Assembly: GCF_030158815.1 (NCBI RefSeq)
Contig: NZ_BPFZ01000002.1
Span: 186,001 to 250,000, forward strand
DNA: 64,000 bases
From: Candidatus Phycosocius spiralis
GTDB lineage: Bacteria; Pseudomonadota; Alphaproteobacteria; Caulobacterales; Aquidulcibacteraceae
Direction: 5' to 3'
Shown: one piece after another, positions 8,398 to 16,706 of the stretch
Layout of the letters: the number at the start of each line of letters is the position of its first letter
Position numbering within the stretch: the first letter of the stretch is position 1
Translations under genes and position numbers: made by a program
Notes under the pieces: model-generated
The model's input: only the letters and a program-made list of their open reading frames with translations
Databases searched by the model: none
What the model was told of the DNA's origin: nothing

Positions 8398-9687
8398 TTA
8401 TTGTTCTTGAGCTTGGTTCAGCTCCGGAGTAATGCGAATGGCAAGGATTTGATTGCGGTGCTTGCGCAAGATTTGGAAGCGATAGCCGTAAAACGCAAAA
8501 CGTTGACCAGGGTCTGGAATGGCTTGGGCTTCATGGATAACCAAGCCCGCAATGGTTACAGCCTCTTCATCAGGCAAATTCCAATCCATAGCCCGGTTCA
8601 AATCACGGATCGGCACCGCACCATCTACATTGACTGAGCCATCGGGTTGAGGCCGCACCCCTTGAATGGCAATATCATGCTCATCGACAATCTCGCCGAC
8701 GATCTCTTCAAGTATATCCTCCAACGTTACTAGACCTTGCAGCGCCCCATATTCATCAACCACACAAGCCACGTGGCTGCGGCGCTTGAGAAACTCTTCC
8801 AATTGCTCTTTCAAAGTCGTGGTATCTGGCACAAACCAAGGGGGCCGAATGATGGCTTTGAGGTCAATATCGTCAAGATCACCTTGGGCATTGGCAATGG
8901 CAAGCAGCAGGTCTTTAGCGTGGAGAATGCCGACAATGTTTTCCTGATCCCCTTCATACAGCGGCAGGCGCGAGTGCTGGGTTTGTAGCACCTGCATCAC
9001 AATTTCACGCGGAGGCAAGGCTAAATCAATGGTTTTCATATTCTTGCGGTGGATCATCACATCAGATACGTCGAGCTCTTCAAGATCAAGCACGCCCGCA
9101 ACCCGGTCCCGGTCAGATTTTTCAACATTACCTTCGTGCTTACCCAGTTCAATCGCCCCGCGAATTTCCTTCATGGTTGCATCTTCATCGGTTACCCGAT
9201 CCAGCTTGACGCCAAAAATCTGTAATGTAGCCCGCACGATCCAGCGCACTGCAGCGACGATTGGACTAAGCAGTGTGACCGACCATTGCACAGGCAAAGA
9301 TACCCAACGTGCTGTAACTTCAGGATAAGAAAAGGCAAAAGTTTTGGGCATGACTTCTGCAAAAATCAGAACGACCGCCGTAACCAGTGCCGTAGCAATA
9401 GCTATGGTGGTTGGGGCTTGACCAAATAATTGCACCAAAAGGGCAGTGGTCAGAGCACCTGCCAAAGTGTTGAGAAAATTGTTGCCCAATAACAGCGAGC
9501 CGATCAACCGGTCTGGGTTTTCGATTAATCTATTGACGCGCGCAGCCCCCTTGTCACCTTCTTTTTCCAATTGGAACATACGGGCACGCGATGAAGAGGT
9601 TATTGAAGTCTCTGCCGCTGAATAAAAGGCGGAAAGGCCAATTAAGAGTGTCACAAAAATCGCCGTTACAACGATGCTTGGATCCAT
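8398..9687 (-). CDS. HlyC/CorC (CNNM) family transporter with CBS pair
   Basis: This membrane protein of about 429 residues has an N-terminal CNNM/DUF21 domain (residues 1-190, several hydrophobic helices and the motif GLSAFYSAAETSITSSSRAR). A tandem CBS domain pair follows (about 200-330, SDVMIHRKN and VVDEYGALQGLVTLEDILEE). A C-terminal CorC/HlyC domain comes last (about 345-425). The family is linked to magnesium/cobalt export or resistance. It is the last gene of aroK-aroB-CNNM. The ATG at 9687 is preferred; a TTG at 9693 overlaps the aroB stop, so translation is likely coupled. This gene next to aroKB is common in alphaproteobacteria. Confidence 0.88.
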   Translation of the reverse strand: MDPSIVVTAIFVTLLIGLSAFYSAAETSITSSSRARMFQLEKEGDKGAARVNRLIENPDRLIGSLLLGNNFLNTLAGALTTALLVQLFGQAPTTIAIATALVTAVVLIFAEVMPKTFAFSYPEVTARWVSLPVQWSVTLLSPIVAAVRWIVRATLQIFGVKLDRVTDEDATMKEIRGAIELGKHEGNVEKSDRDRVAGVLDLEELDVSDVMIHRKNMKTIDLALPPREIVMQVLQTQHSRLPLYEGDQENIVGILHAKDLLLAIANAQGDLDDIDLKAIIRPPWFVPDTTTLKEQLEEFLKRRSHVACVVDEYGALQGLVTLEDILEEIVGEIVDEHDIAIQGVRPQPDGSVNVDGAVPIRDLNRAMDWNLPDEEAVTIAGLVIHEAQAIPDPGQRFAFYGYRFQILRKHRNQILAIRITPELNQAQEQ

Positions 9688-9689
9688 AG

Positions 9690-10802
9690 TCAACGCTTCA
9701 CATCCTCTTGTATAAATGCCTGAACGGTATTCGAATCGACACCTTTTTGAACAAAGGCTTCCCCGATGGCGCGCACCAAAACAAGGGTTAAAGCTCCATT
9801 TTCATTCTTTTTGTCATGGGTCATTGCTTCAAAGAGGGCAAGGGGGTCCCAAGCCCCACTTGCCAAATTGGCAGGAAAGGCTGCAAGTCCCGAAGCTTCA
9901 ATTGCCTGCTCCACCAAGTGGACATCTTGTTGTGCAATGAGGCCTAGTTGGGCGGAAAAGCGAAACGCCATGGCCAAACCACAACCAACCGCTTCACCAT
10001 GGCGCACAATTGCTTCATCAAAGCCAACACAAGTTTCAAAAGCATGCGCAAAACTATGCCCAAGGTTAAGTAATGCGCGCACCCCGACTTCTTTCTCATC
10101 TTGTTCAACAATTCTGGCTTTCGCACGTATCGACTGGCCAATCGCATAAGCCAACCGTGGCTGATCCCCGGCAAGGGCAGCGGTAGTATGCGCGCGACAC
10201 CAGTCAAAGAACGCGCGATCACCGAGTAAGCCAATTTTAAGAATTTCAGACCATCCCGCGCGCCGATCACGGTCTGGCAGGGTCGCCAAGACATCTAAAT
10301 CCGCAAGCACCATTCGTGGTTGCCAAAACAAACCGACCAGATTTTTACCCGCAGCGGTGTTGATCGCGGTTTTACCGCCGACCGAAGAATCCACTTGCGC
10401 CAACAATGTCGTGGGTATCTGTACAAAATCAATGCCTCGCTTGATCACACCAGCAGCAAATCCTGTCAAATCACCGGTTACCCCACCCCCAAAAGCAATA
10501 ATCATATCTGCGCGTTCTAGCTTGAGCTGCAACAGTGCTTCGATCACATGCTCTAAACCCACAAAGCTTTTACTGGCCTCACCGGGGGGAATTTCAATCA
10601 CATTATAAGCGATACCAGCCTTGTGCAAACTATGGGCAAACATTTCGCCATGGAGGTTCCACACGGTCGCATCCGCAACAATGGCAAGACGGGGGCGCTT
10701 TAACAGCGGGCGGAGTAAGGTCCCAGCTTGCGCCAACATACCTGCCCCAAGGTGCACATCATACATACGCTGGCCCAGCCCAACAGCTATGCTTTCTGTC
10801 AC
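9690..10802 (-). CDS. aroB: 3-dehydroquinate synthase
   Basis: This 370-residue enzyme of the shikimate pathway converts DAHP to 3-dehydroquinate using NAD and a divalent metal. Family signatures are present: the NAD-binding GGGVTGDLTGFAAG (about residue 105), PTTLLAQVDSSVGGKTAIN (about 130-148) and the metal-binding GHSFAHAFE (about 248). It starts with GTG, overlapping the aroK stop by 4 bases (GTGA), so aroK and aroB are translationally coupled. Length is normal for bacterial AroB and the sequence is intact. Confidence 0.96.
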   Translation of the reverse strand: MTESIAVGLGQRMYDVHLGAGMLAQAGTLLRPLLKRPRLAIVADATVWNLHGEMFAHSLHKAGIAYNVIEIPPGEASKSFVGLEHVIEALLQLKLERADMIIAFGGGVTGDLTGFAAGVIKRGIDFVQIPTTLLAQVDSSVGGKTAINTAAGKNLVGLFWQPRMVLADLDVLATLPDRDRRAGWSEILKIGLLGDRAFFDWCRAHTTAALAGDQPRLAYAIGQSIRAKARIVEQDEKEVGVRALLNLGHSFAHAFETCVGFDEAIVRHGEAVGCGLAMAFRFSAQLGLIAQQDVHLVEQAIEASGLAAFPANLASGAWDPLALFEAMTHDKKNENGALTLVLVRAIGEAFVQKGVDSNTVQAFIQEDVKR

Positions 10803-11362
10803 GTAGTTGGCTCCAACTCACCATGAGCATGCAATGCCGCAATCACCGCCTCAACTGTCAAGAATTGTGGGCCTTCACGAGAATCGACGATTAAATCGGC
10901 TTCTGCATAGATCGGATAGCGCTCTGCCATCAGCATTTTCATAATCTGGCGTGGGTCACCGTTGCGCAACAAGGGTCGATCAACACGGCGGGAAACGCGG
11001 CGCACCAAGGTCTCCAAATCAGCCCGCAGCCAAATCGTGATTGCACGCTGTCGCAACATCACCCGCGTAATTGGGTTCATAAATGCTCCACCTCCGGTAG
11101 CCAAGACCATGGGTGGTTCTTCAAGGATACGAGCGATGACCCGTCGCTCTCCAGCGCGAAACTCATGTTCGCCCCGTTCGGCAAAAATGTCAGCAATCGG
11201 ACGCCCTGCCGCAATCACGATCTCATCATCGGCGTCTTTAAACGCTACATTCAATTGATTGGCCAAACGACGCCCAACCGATGATTTTCCAGCTCCCATC
11301 AACCCGACTAGCGCCACGGTCCGTTTCAGCGGCCCAAGAAGTGATGGCGAGGTTTCAAACAT
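10799..11362 (-). CDS. aroK: Shikimate kinase
   Basis: This 187-residue P-loop kinase phosphorylates shikimate at the 3-position with ATP. The Walker A loop is GLMGAGKSS (residues 20-28). The shikimate-binding residues sit in DADDEI (about 42-47) and in the FRAGERRVI region, and the glycine loop is LATGGGAFM (about 88). It is the first gene of aroK-aroB-CNNM, a standard pairing that supplies chorismate for aromatic amino acids. The opposite-strand nhaA starts 163 bases upstream, leaving room for a shared divergent promoter region. Confidence 0.95.
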   Translation of the reverse strand: MFETSPSLLGPLKRTVALVGLMGAGKSSVGRRLANQLNVAFKDADDEIVIAAGRPIADIFAERGEHEFRAGERRVIARILEEPPMVLATGGGAFMNPITRVMLRQRAITIWLRADLETLVRRVSRRVDRPLLRNGDPRQIMKMLMAERYPIYAEADLIVDSREGPQFLTVEAVIAALHAHGELEPTT

Positions 11363-11525
11363 GGTTCTATTTACCCTTCCACCGCCTTCGGCGCAACCAA
11401 ATGCCGCAAATCCAGCGCGATCGAAATTGGATGGACTTTTGCTTCAGTCATTGAGCCAATACTTGACTACTTCCGTCTGTCGAAAAAACAGGATAGGACA
11501 TAAACCATGAAACCTGTGAAAGACT

Positions 11526-12761
11526 ATGATGACTTCATTGCCACAACAGCCTGAAAAACATAATTTTTTGCCCGTTGAGGCGATCCCCGGCGTTTTATTA
11601 ATGGCAGCGGCGGCCAGCGCAATGCTGATCGTCAATTCACCTTTGGCCGACTTGTATCATGCCATCTTAGAAACCAACATCACAGTTGGGCCAACAGGTG
11701 GCGGGATTGAGATGAAGTTGGCCTATTGGATCAAAAATGGCCTGATGGCCGTTTTTTTCTTATTCGTCGGCTTGGAACTCAAGCGCGAAATCTTGGAAGG
11801 GCAATTATCAAATCCAGCAGCTGCGGCTTTGCCCATAATGGCAGCGATTGGAGGCATGGCTGTGCCGGCCATGATCTTCCTGTTTTTTGCGAAGGCAGAC
11901 GGCTATGGACATGGATGGGCGATACCCGCTGCAACCGATATTGCTTTTGCGCTTGGTGTCCTGTCTCTATTGGGTAAGCGTGTACCTCCTGCCCTCAAAG
12001 CGTTTCTTCTTGCAGTTGCTGTCGTCGATGATCTGGGCGCTATTGTTATAGTGGCAGTTTTTTACACCGAACATTTGATCAGCCTGCATCTTATGCAAGC
12101 TGGCGTGGTCATGGGATTTTTGTTGTTGATCAATCATTTCAAGGTAAAATCAATTACGGCTTATATCTTACTTGGTGTTGTATTATGGGTTTTTCTGCAC
12201 CAAAGCGGGGTTAGTGGCACCTTGGCGGGTGTGCTGGTTGGGTCGTGTATACCCTTGCATGATGCCTATGGCCAATCCCCTTTACTTAGAGCCGAACATT
12301 CGCTGCGGCCATGGGTTCTTTTTGGCATTATGCCGTTATTTGCCTTTGCCTTTGCTGGGGTAGAATTATCAGGGTTACACGCTTATTTCACCCACCCAAT
12401 TACCCTTGGAGCTGGCTTTGGGCTGATGATGGGCAAGCCTTTGGGTATTTTGGCTACAAGCTTGCTGGCTGCGACATTGATGAAAGCAAAATTGCCAGGA
12501 AGCATGTTTCAGTTATTGGGTATCGCCTGTTTGGCTGGAATTGGCTTTACCATGAGCCTCTTCATTGGCGCGCTTGCTTTCAAAGACCCAAGTCTGGCAA
12601 CGCCTACGCGCCTAGGTGTCTATGCGGGATCTGTAATCTCCGCCTTTTTGGGTCTCTTCATTTTAGCCCAAGCGCTTCCAGCTGCTGACAAAATTATGGT
12701 CACAGATGAGGAAGATGAAACAGCGCCCTTCATCAAGCCTGAGCCCGATTATGAAGCTTGA
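11526..12761 (+). CDS. nhaA: Na+/H+ antiporter NhaA
   Basis: This 411-residue polytopic membrane protein exports sodium in exchange for protons. The two adjacent aspartates of the ion site are seen in AVVDDLGAIVIVAVFYT (about residues 165-169). Other NhaA signatures are VGLELKREILEGQLSNP (about 78), ATDIAFALGVLSLLGKR (about 138) and LGAGFGLMMGKPLGI (about 300). Length and helix count are normal. The last 13 bases overlap the 3' end of bolA on the other strand. The first of two adjacent methionine codons is taken as the start. Confidence 0.96.
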   Translation: MMTSLPQQPEKHNFLPVEAIPGVLLMAAAASAMLIVNSPLADLYHAILETNITVGPTGGGIEMKLAYWIKNGLMAVFFLFVGLELKREILEGQLSNPAAAALPIMAAIGGMAVPAMIFLFFAKADGYGHGWAIPAATDIAFALGVLSLLGKRVPPALKAFLLAVAVVDDLGAIVIVAVFYTEHLISLHLMQAGVVMGFLLLINHFKVKSITAYILLGVVLWVFLHQSGVSGTLAGVLVGSCIPLHDAYGQSPLLRAEHSLRPWVLFGIMPLFAFAFAGVELSGLHAYFTHPITLGAGFGLMMGKPLGILATSLLAATLMKAKLPGSMFQLLGIACLAGIGFTMSLFIGALAFKDPSLATPTRLGVYAGSVISAFLGLFILAQALPAADKIMVTDEEDETAPFIKPEPDYEA

Positions 12762-13072
12762 ACAGGCCAGTTATCTAGCGGAGGTTCGGCTTTTAAGGAA
12801 AGGGCATGGACAGGGCCAGACAATTCCTCTGCCAGCACCTGATAGATAGCGCGTTGCCGCGCAACGAGGCTTTGGCCCTCAAATGCTGCACTAATCATAT
12901 GAATGCTGAAGTGCGTCTCACCACTTACCACAGACGCCCCACCCTGCTTGGCAGCATGTAACTTGGCACCTATATGGCTTGCATGTCTGGCACTCTCGTC
13001 GGTGATTTCCAAGAATAAAGGGGCAAAGGCGTCTATTAACTTTTTACGCATCTGCAATTGAATAGGACCCAT
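12749..13072 (-). CDS. bolA: BolA family protein
   Basis: This 107-residue BolA/IbaG-type protein pairs with monothiol glutaredoxins in iron-sulphur and redox control. The class II KH-like fold signature is visible as SGETHFSIHMISAAFEGQSLVARQ across residues 50-73, with the conserved histidine in THFSI, and HALSLKA near the end. A perfect AAGGAGG ribosome site lies 8 bases before the ATG. It is divergent from the J-domain gene (51 bases between starts), a bolA-dnaJ arrangement common in alphaproteobacteria. The C-terminus overlaps the nhaA 3' end. Confidence 0.9.
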   Translation of the reverse strand: MGPIQLQMRKKLIDAFAPLFLEITDESARHASHIGAKLHAAKQGGASVVSGETHFSIHMISAAFEGQSLVARQRAIYQVLAEELSGPVHALSLKAEPPLDNWPVQAS

Positions 13073-13123
13073 CGGTCATTCCTCCTTGTCTCACGCTGCG
13101 GTCGATCGCATATTGGAATCCTT

Positions 13124-13750
13124 ATGACAGATCAATTCTCCTATCGCCCCAAATTTGTCGACATACGAGTGCGCAAGCCGCCCGTAGTCAAAATCAATCC
13201 CGACATTCAAATGTGCGAGCATGATGGCTGTGGGGCCGAAGCGACCTGCCGTGCGCCTAAAAGCCGGGATAATCCAGGTGAAATCTGGCATTTTTGTGAA
13301 AAGCATGCCGCCCTTTACAACAAGAATTGGAACTTCTTTGAAGGTATGAGTGAGGATGATGCCCAAGCCCACCGTCAAGCCGCTGCCCATGGCGGGCGGC
13401 CAACTTGGACATTCAGGGCCAGTGCCAATTCCCCCGACGCTCATGTCTTCAAAAGAGTGGCTGCTGGCGAAGAGCCGATTAACCTGTTTAATACCATGTC
13501 TAAACGACGTGGGGCCTCTTCCCACCCTCAATCTTCGGCGCAGCCCGCCCGCCCGACAGCTCCTGTTCTTAAAGCGCTTGATACGCTGGGCCTTGATGCT
13601 CATGCCGACAATGCGAAGGTTCGCTCTACCTATGCAGCCTTGGTACGCCAATACCATCCAGACTCAAATGGCGGGGACCGTAGCGCCGAAACAAGGCTTA
13701 ATGCAGTGGTTAAGGCCTATAAAATCTTGAAGACTGCCCGTCGGGCCTAG
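13124..13750 (+). CDS. J-domain-containing protein with N-terminal cysteine/histidine cluster
   Basis: This 208-residue protein has a C-terminal J domain (about residues 145-205) carrying the HPD tripeptide in YHPDSNGG, so it should stimulate a DnaK-type ATPase. The N-terminal part has a Cys/His cluster (CEHDGCGAEATC, then HFCEKH), possibly a zinc site, and a conserved WNFFEGMS patch. No glycine/phenylalanine-rich DnaJ linker is present, so it is a specialised co-chaperone rather than DnaJ. ATG at 13124 follows GGAATCCTT; an upstream in-frame ATG at 13058 would run into the bolA leader and is unlikely. Confidence 0.85.
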   Translation: MTDQFSYRPKFVDIRVRKPPVVKINPDIQMCEHDGCGAEATCRAPKSRDNPGEIWHFCEKHAALYNKNWNFFEGMSEDDAQAHRQAAAHGGRPTWTFRASANSPDAHVFKRVAAGEEPINLFNTMSKRRGASSHPQSSAQPARPTAPVLKALDTLGLDAHADNAKVRSTYAALVRQYHPDSNGGDRSAETRLNAVVKAYKILKTARRA

Positions 13751-13949
13751 GTCTGCGCGCCGCCCCCCTCGACATGCTCCCACCTATGAATGGTCAAACG
13801 CGACAATGTCCTCCTCCGAATTCGAAGGCTTACGTGGTATGTGCCTTCATGTAAGAGACGGCGGCTTAAGGGCATTGCGCTTTTAATCCCCCCTCTGGCC
13901 CAAATAACCCGGCTGGCAAGAGGGAACCTAAATCATGCGGGAGGCTATG

Positions 13950-14867
13950 TTAGCGTTTGCGCTTTGCCAGTGGGTGGTTTTGTTCGATCAGACTGGTTAA
14001 GCGGGAGTTCGCAACATGGGTATAGATTTGCGTGGTGGCAATATCAGCGTGGCCCAACATCACTTGCACCGTGCGCAAGTCCGCTCCGCCCTCAACCAGA
14101 TGTGTCGCAAAAGCATGGCGCAAAACGTGCGGGCTCATTTTTTTGGGATCAAGGCCGCCAGCCACGCATAAATCATCGAGCAGCCGAGCAAATTCCCGCC
14201 GGCCCAGATGGCCTGCTTTACCTTTGGCTGGGAACACGAATGGATCTGCTATGCTTAATGTGGCTTTCGGCAAGCTTTGATGACGGTGCTTTAACCAGAC
14301 ATCCAAGGCAGCTTGTGCGGAGCGGCCAAGCGGGACTAGCCGTTCTTTGCCGCCCTTGCCCTTCACAATCATCGCCCCAACACCGGACTTGGGCAAGCCG
14401 CGCATCGGTAGGCCTACAAGCTCACTTACGCGAAGACCACAGCCATAAACCAATTCAAGCAGACAAATTGCCCTAGCGGCTTTCCACCCCTTAAGCGCCG
14501 CAGCAGCACCTAGCAGCGCTTCTACTTCGCTGATCTCTGCGGTTTTAGGCAATGAGCGGACACGCTTAGGCCCGTCCCAGCGCTGGGTTGGATCATCGCT
14601 GCGCCAGCCTTCAAGCTGGGCAAACCGATAAAACTGGCGCAGGGCCGCGCGCCGGCGTGCGATGGTCGGCCCGGTTAGGCCACGCAGGTTGAGATCGCGG
14701 GCATAGGCTTCAATATCGTCAAACCCTGCTTGGTCAATCAGTACATGCCGTCTGGCGATAAAGTCGGTATAATCCAACAGGTCGCGCCGATAAGCTTCCA
14801 AAGTATTGCGGGCCGCGCCACGCTCTACCCCGATCATTTCCAAAAAGGCCTCAATAAAATGATTCAC
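13950..14867 (-). CDS. xerD: Site-specific tyrosine recombinase XerD
   Basis: This enzyme of about 305 residues has the N-terminal core-binding SAM-like domain (residues 1-90, HFIEAFLEMIGVERGAARNT) and the C-terminal catalytic domain. Catalytic residues are visible: arginine in CGLRVSELVG, HVLRHAFATHL (H-x-x-R), LGHADI and the nucleophilic tyrosine in TTQIYTHV near the end. XerD acts with XerC at dif to resolve chromosome dimers. The GTG at 14867 overlaps the upstream stop by 4 bases (GTGA) and is preferred; an ATG at 14882 would add 5 residues. It is coupled to the unknown exported protein upstream. Confidence 0.93.
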   Translation of the reverse strand: MNHFIEAFLEMIGVERGAARNTLEAYRRDLLDYTDFIARRHVLIDQAGFDDIEAYARDLNLRGLTGPTIARRRAALRQFYRFAQLEGWRSDDPTQRWDGPKRVRSLPKTAEISEVEALLGAAAALKGWKAARAICLLELVYGCGLRVSELVGLPMRGLPKSGVGAMIVKGKGGKERLVPLGRSAQAALDVWLKHRHQSLPKATLSIADPFVFPAKGKAGHLGRREFARLLDDLCVAGGLDPKKMSPHVLRHAFATHLVEGGADLRTVQVMLGHADIATTQIYTHVANSRLTSLIEQNHPLAKRKR

Positions 14868-16612
14868 TTTGGCGGGGCCCATTGGGGTTTTGATGTTGAA
14901 GTGGGCTTTGGGGCCGATGCAGGCTTTAGATTGGGGGTTTGTACCGGCCTGGCCGGCTCTGAAGTGGTCGTCGCTTTGGCTGGCGCCTTGGTCGGTAGCA
15001 CGCCCTCAAGGGCCAGTAAATATTCACGCGCCAGTGCTTGTGCGCTGGCGCCAAGGCCGACATCACGAAGGGCTGAAAGAGCGGCTGCCATCGTTTCTGC
15101 ATCCACACTTGCGGGCTCAAGACCTTGTAAGGCAAGGCCAACCAGAAGTGCTACTTCCCCTTTTGAGCCCCGTGCGGCCGCCCAATTAAGGGCAATGCGC
15201 ATGCCCGTTTGCCCGCCCCGCGTCTCTGGCAGGCCTGGGCGCAAAAGAGCGACGCTGCCCCTGGGGGTGGCCAAGCCTGCGGACCAAACCATCAAGGCAT
15301 CACGTACCGCTTGACGTTGCATGTTGATAGTTTTTGCAACCTCGATGTGGCGTTGCACCGGCTGATCCCCCGTTATCGGATCCTCCAACGCCATGACGAG
15401 CTGGATGCGCGGCGACAAGGTTGTGCCACTTTGATCGGCCATGAGGCGGGCCAATTTAGCATCCCCAGCCCATAGAGCCCCTTCCACCAAAATGGTTACC
15501 AATTGAGGGGTGAGAGCTTGTGGCATTGATTGGGCAAGATTACGCACATCGTCCAAGCTAAGCCGCGCTTCCAGAGCGCGCGATTGAGCGGTCGTCGCCC
15601 GCGTCAGTCTTTGGCCCCATTGGGTGGCGAGGGCTAAAGCGGTTGCGTCAACTTGGGGTGACTGGGACAACTCAGTTTCGGGTTGCGCAGGTGGCGCAGG
15701 TGGCATACTTGGACGCAGGCTGTCTTCTTGGGCAGCGGTAGCAAGGCCCGTTTCAGCGACTCGTCGCAGAAGTGCATTTTTTTCTTCGACTGGCAATTGT
15801 TGTGCGAAGTCAGGCCACGCGAGTATGGCAGCGAGGGTAGCGGGATCACTTGTTTGGGCCAGCCCTTTTGGCAGTTTCAAGCCCGCTTTCATGCTCAAGG
15901 CCAGTGTCCGGCCACTATCGGCGCGAAACGGGGGTGGATTGGTCACGGCGCCAGAAGTTGCAGCAATCACCCGTCCTAACCACACATCGCCTTGACCACG
16001 CGTTTTTGCCAGATCCGCCGATAAATTGGCTGCCGCGACCTCGCCATTGAGCGCGTAGCAGGTAGCCCGTATTTCAAGCCAAAGTGCGTTCTCAAGGGCC
16101 GCACTATTGTGATCGGATGCGACGGCATTGAAAAGACCACACGCCTCTTCGCTATGGCCTTGACGAAAAGCTGCATCAATCGCCAGCGCTGCAAGATCAA
16201 GTTTGGAGGTTAAGCGTGGTACGTTCTTTAAAAGTTGACCTGCGGCGTCAGCTGGCCCCAAACGCATAGCTGCCAGAAAGCGGCCTTGTGCAAGACCTGC
16301 ATCGTCCACTGGAGCCGAAGCCCCTGAAAACACGGCCTGTCTCACCAGACGCTGGAGTGAGACAAAACGCAAATCTGGACCGATCTTATCTAAAGCATAA
16401 GCCAAAGTGCTTGGATCCGCGCCTTGCCATTGATCGCTGCTCATTGGTGCAAGCCCAAACGGTAAAGCCGATGCCCCCCAGGGCCCAATTTCTTGTAACG
16501 CATTGGATTCAATTATGGCAGTGCGCTGGGCGTAGCTTGGGCCATAAAAAAACCCCAACCCAAGGGCGAGACCAACACGATAAAGTATGGAAATTTTAGA
16601 CTTCATCATCAC
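14864..16612 (-). CDS. Exported protein of unknown function, alpha-helical, coupled to xerD
   Basis: This 582-residue protein has an N-terminal signal peptide (about residues 8-28, GLALGLGFFYGPSYAQ). The long alanine- and leucine-rich body has helix pairs resembling TPR/SEL-type repeats (for example AALAIDAAFRQGHSEEACGL at about 140). The tail (about 540-582) is low-complexity, rich in Lys, Pro, Thr and Ala, ending KPQWAPPK, which could span or bind the cell wall. No catalytic motif is recognised. It overlaps xerD by 4 to 19 bases and lies divergent to uvrD. I recall similar unnamed proteins beside xerD in related alphaproteobacteria, so the pairing may be conserved, but I cannot name a function. 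Confidence 0.72.
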   Translation of the reverse strand: MMMKSKISILYRVGLALGLGFFYGPSYAQRTAIIESNALQEIGPWGASALPFGLAPMSSDQWQGADPSTLAYALDKIGPDLRFVSLQRLVRQAVFSGASAPVDDAGLAQGRFLAAMRLGPADAAGQLLKNVPRLTSKLDLAALAIDAAFRQGHSEEACGLFNAVASDHNSAALENALWLEIRATCYALNGEVAAANLSADLAKTRGQGDVWLGRVIAATSGAVTNPPPFRADSGRTLALSMKAGLKLPKGLAQTSDPATLAAILAWPDFAQQLPVEEKNALLRRVAETGLATAAQEDSLRPSMPPAPPAQPETELSQSPQVDATALALATQWGQRLTRATTAQSRALEARLSLDDVRNLAQSMPQALTPQLVTILVEGALWAGDAKLARLMADQSGTTLSPRIQLVMALEDPITGDQPVQRHIEVAKTINMQRQAVRDALMVWSAGLATPRGSVALLRPGLPETRGGQTGMRIALNWAAARGSKGEVALLVGLALQGLEPASVDAETMAAALSALRDVGLGASAQALAREYLLALEGVLPTKAPAKATTTSEPARPVQTPNLKPASAPKPTSTSKPQWAPPK

Positions 16613-16706
16613 AATCTTAACCCTGATTATGGCAAATCCCAGACCAATAACATTGTCTAATTGTACCGATTGCGCGAACCAGGCGACAAAACCAAGCTGA
16701 CGCTCT

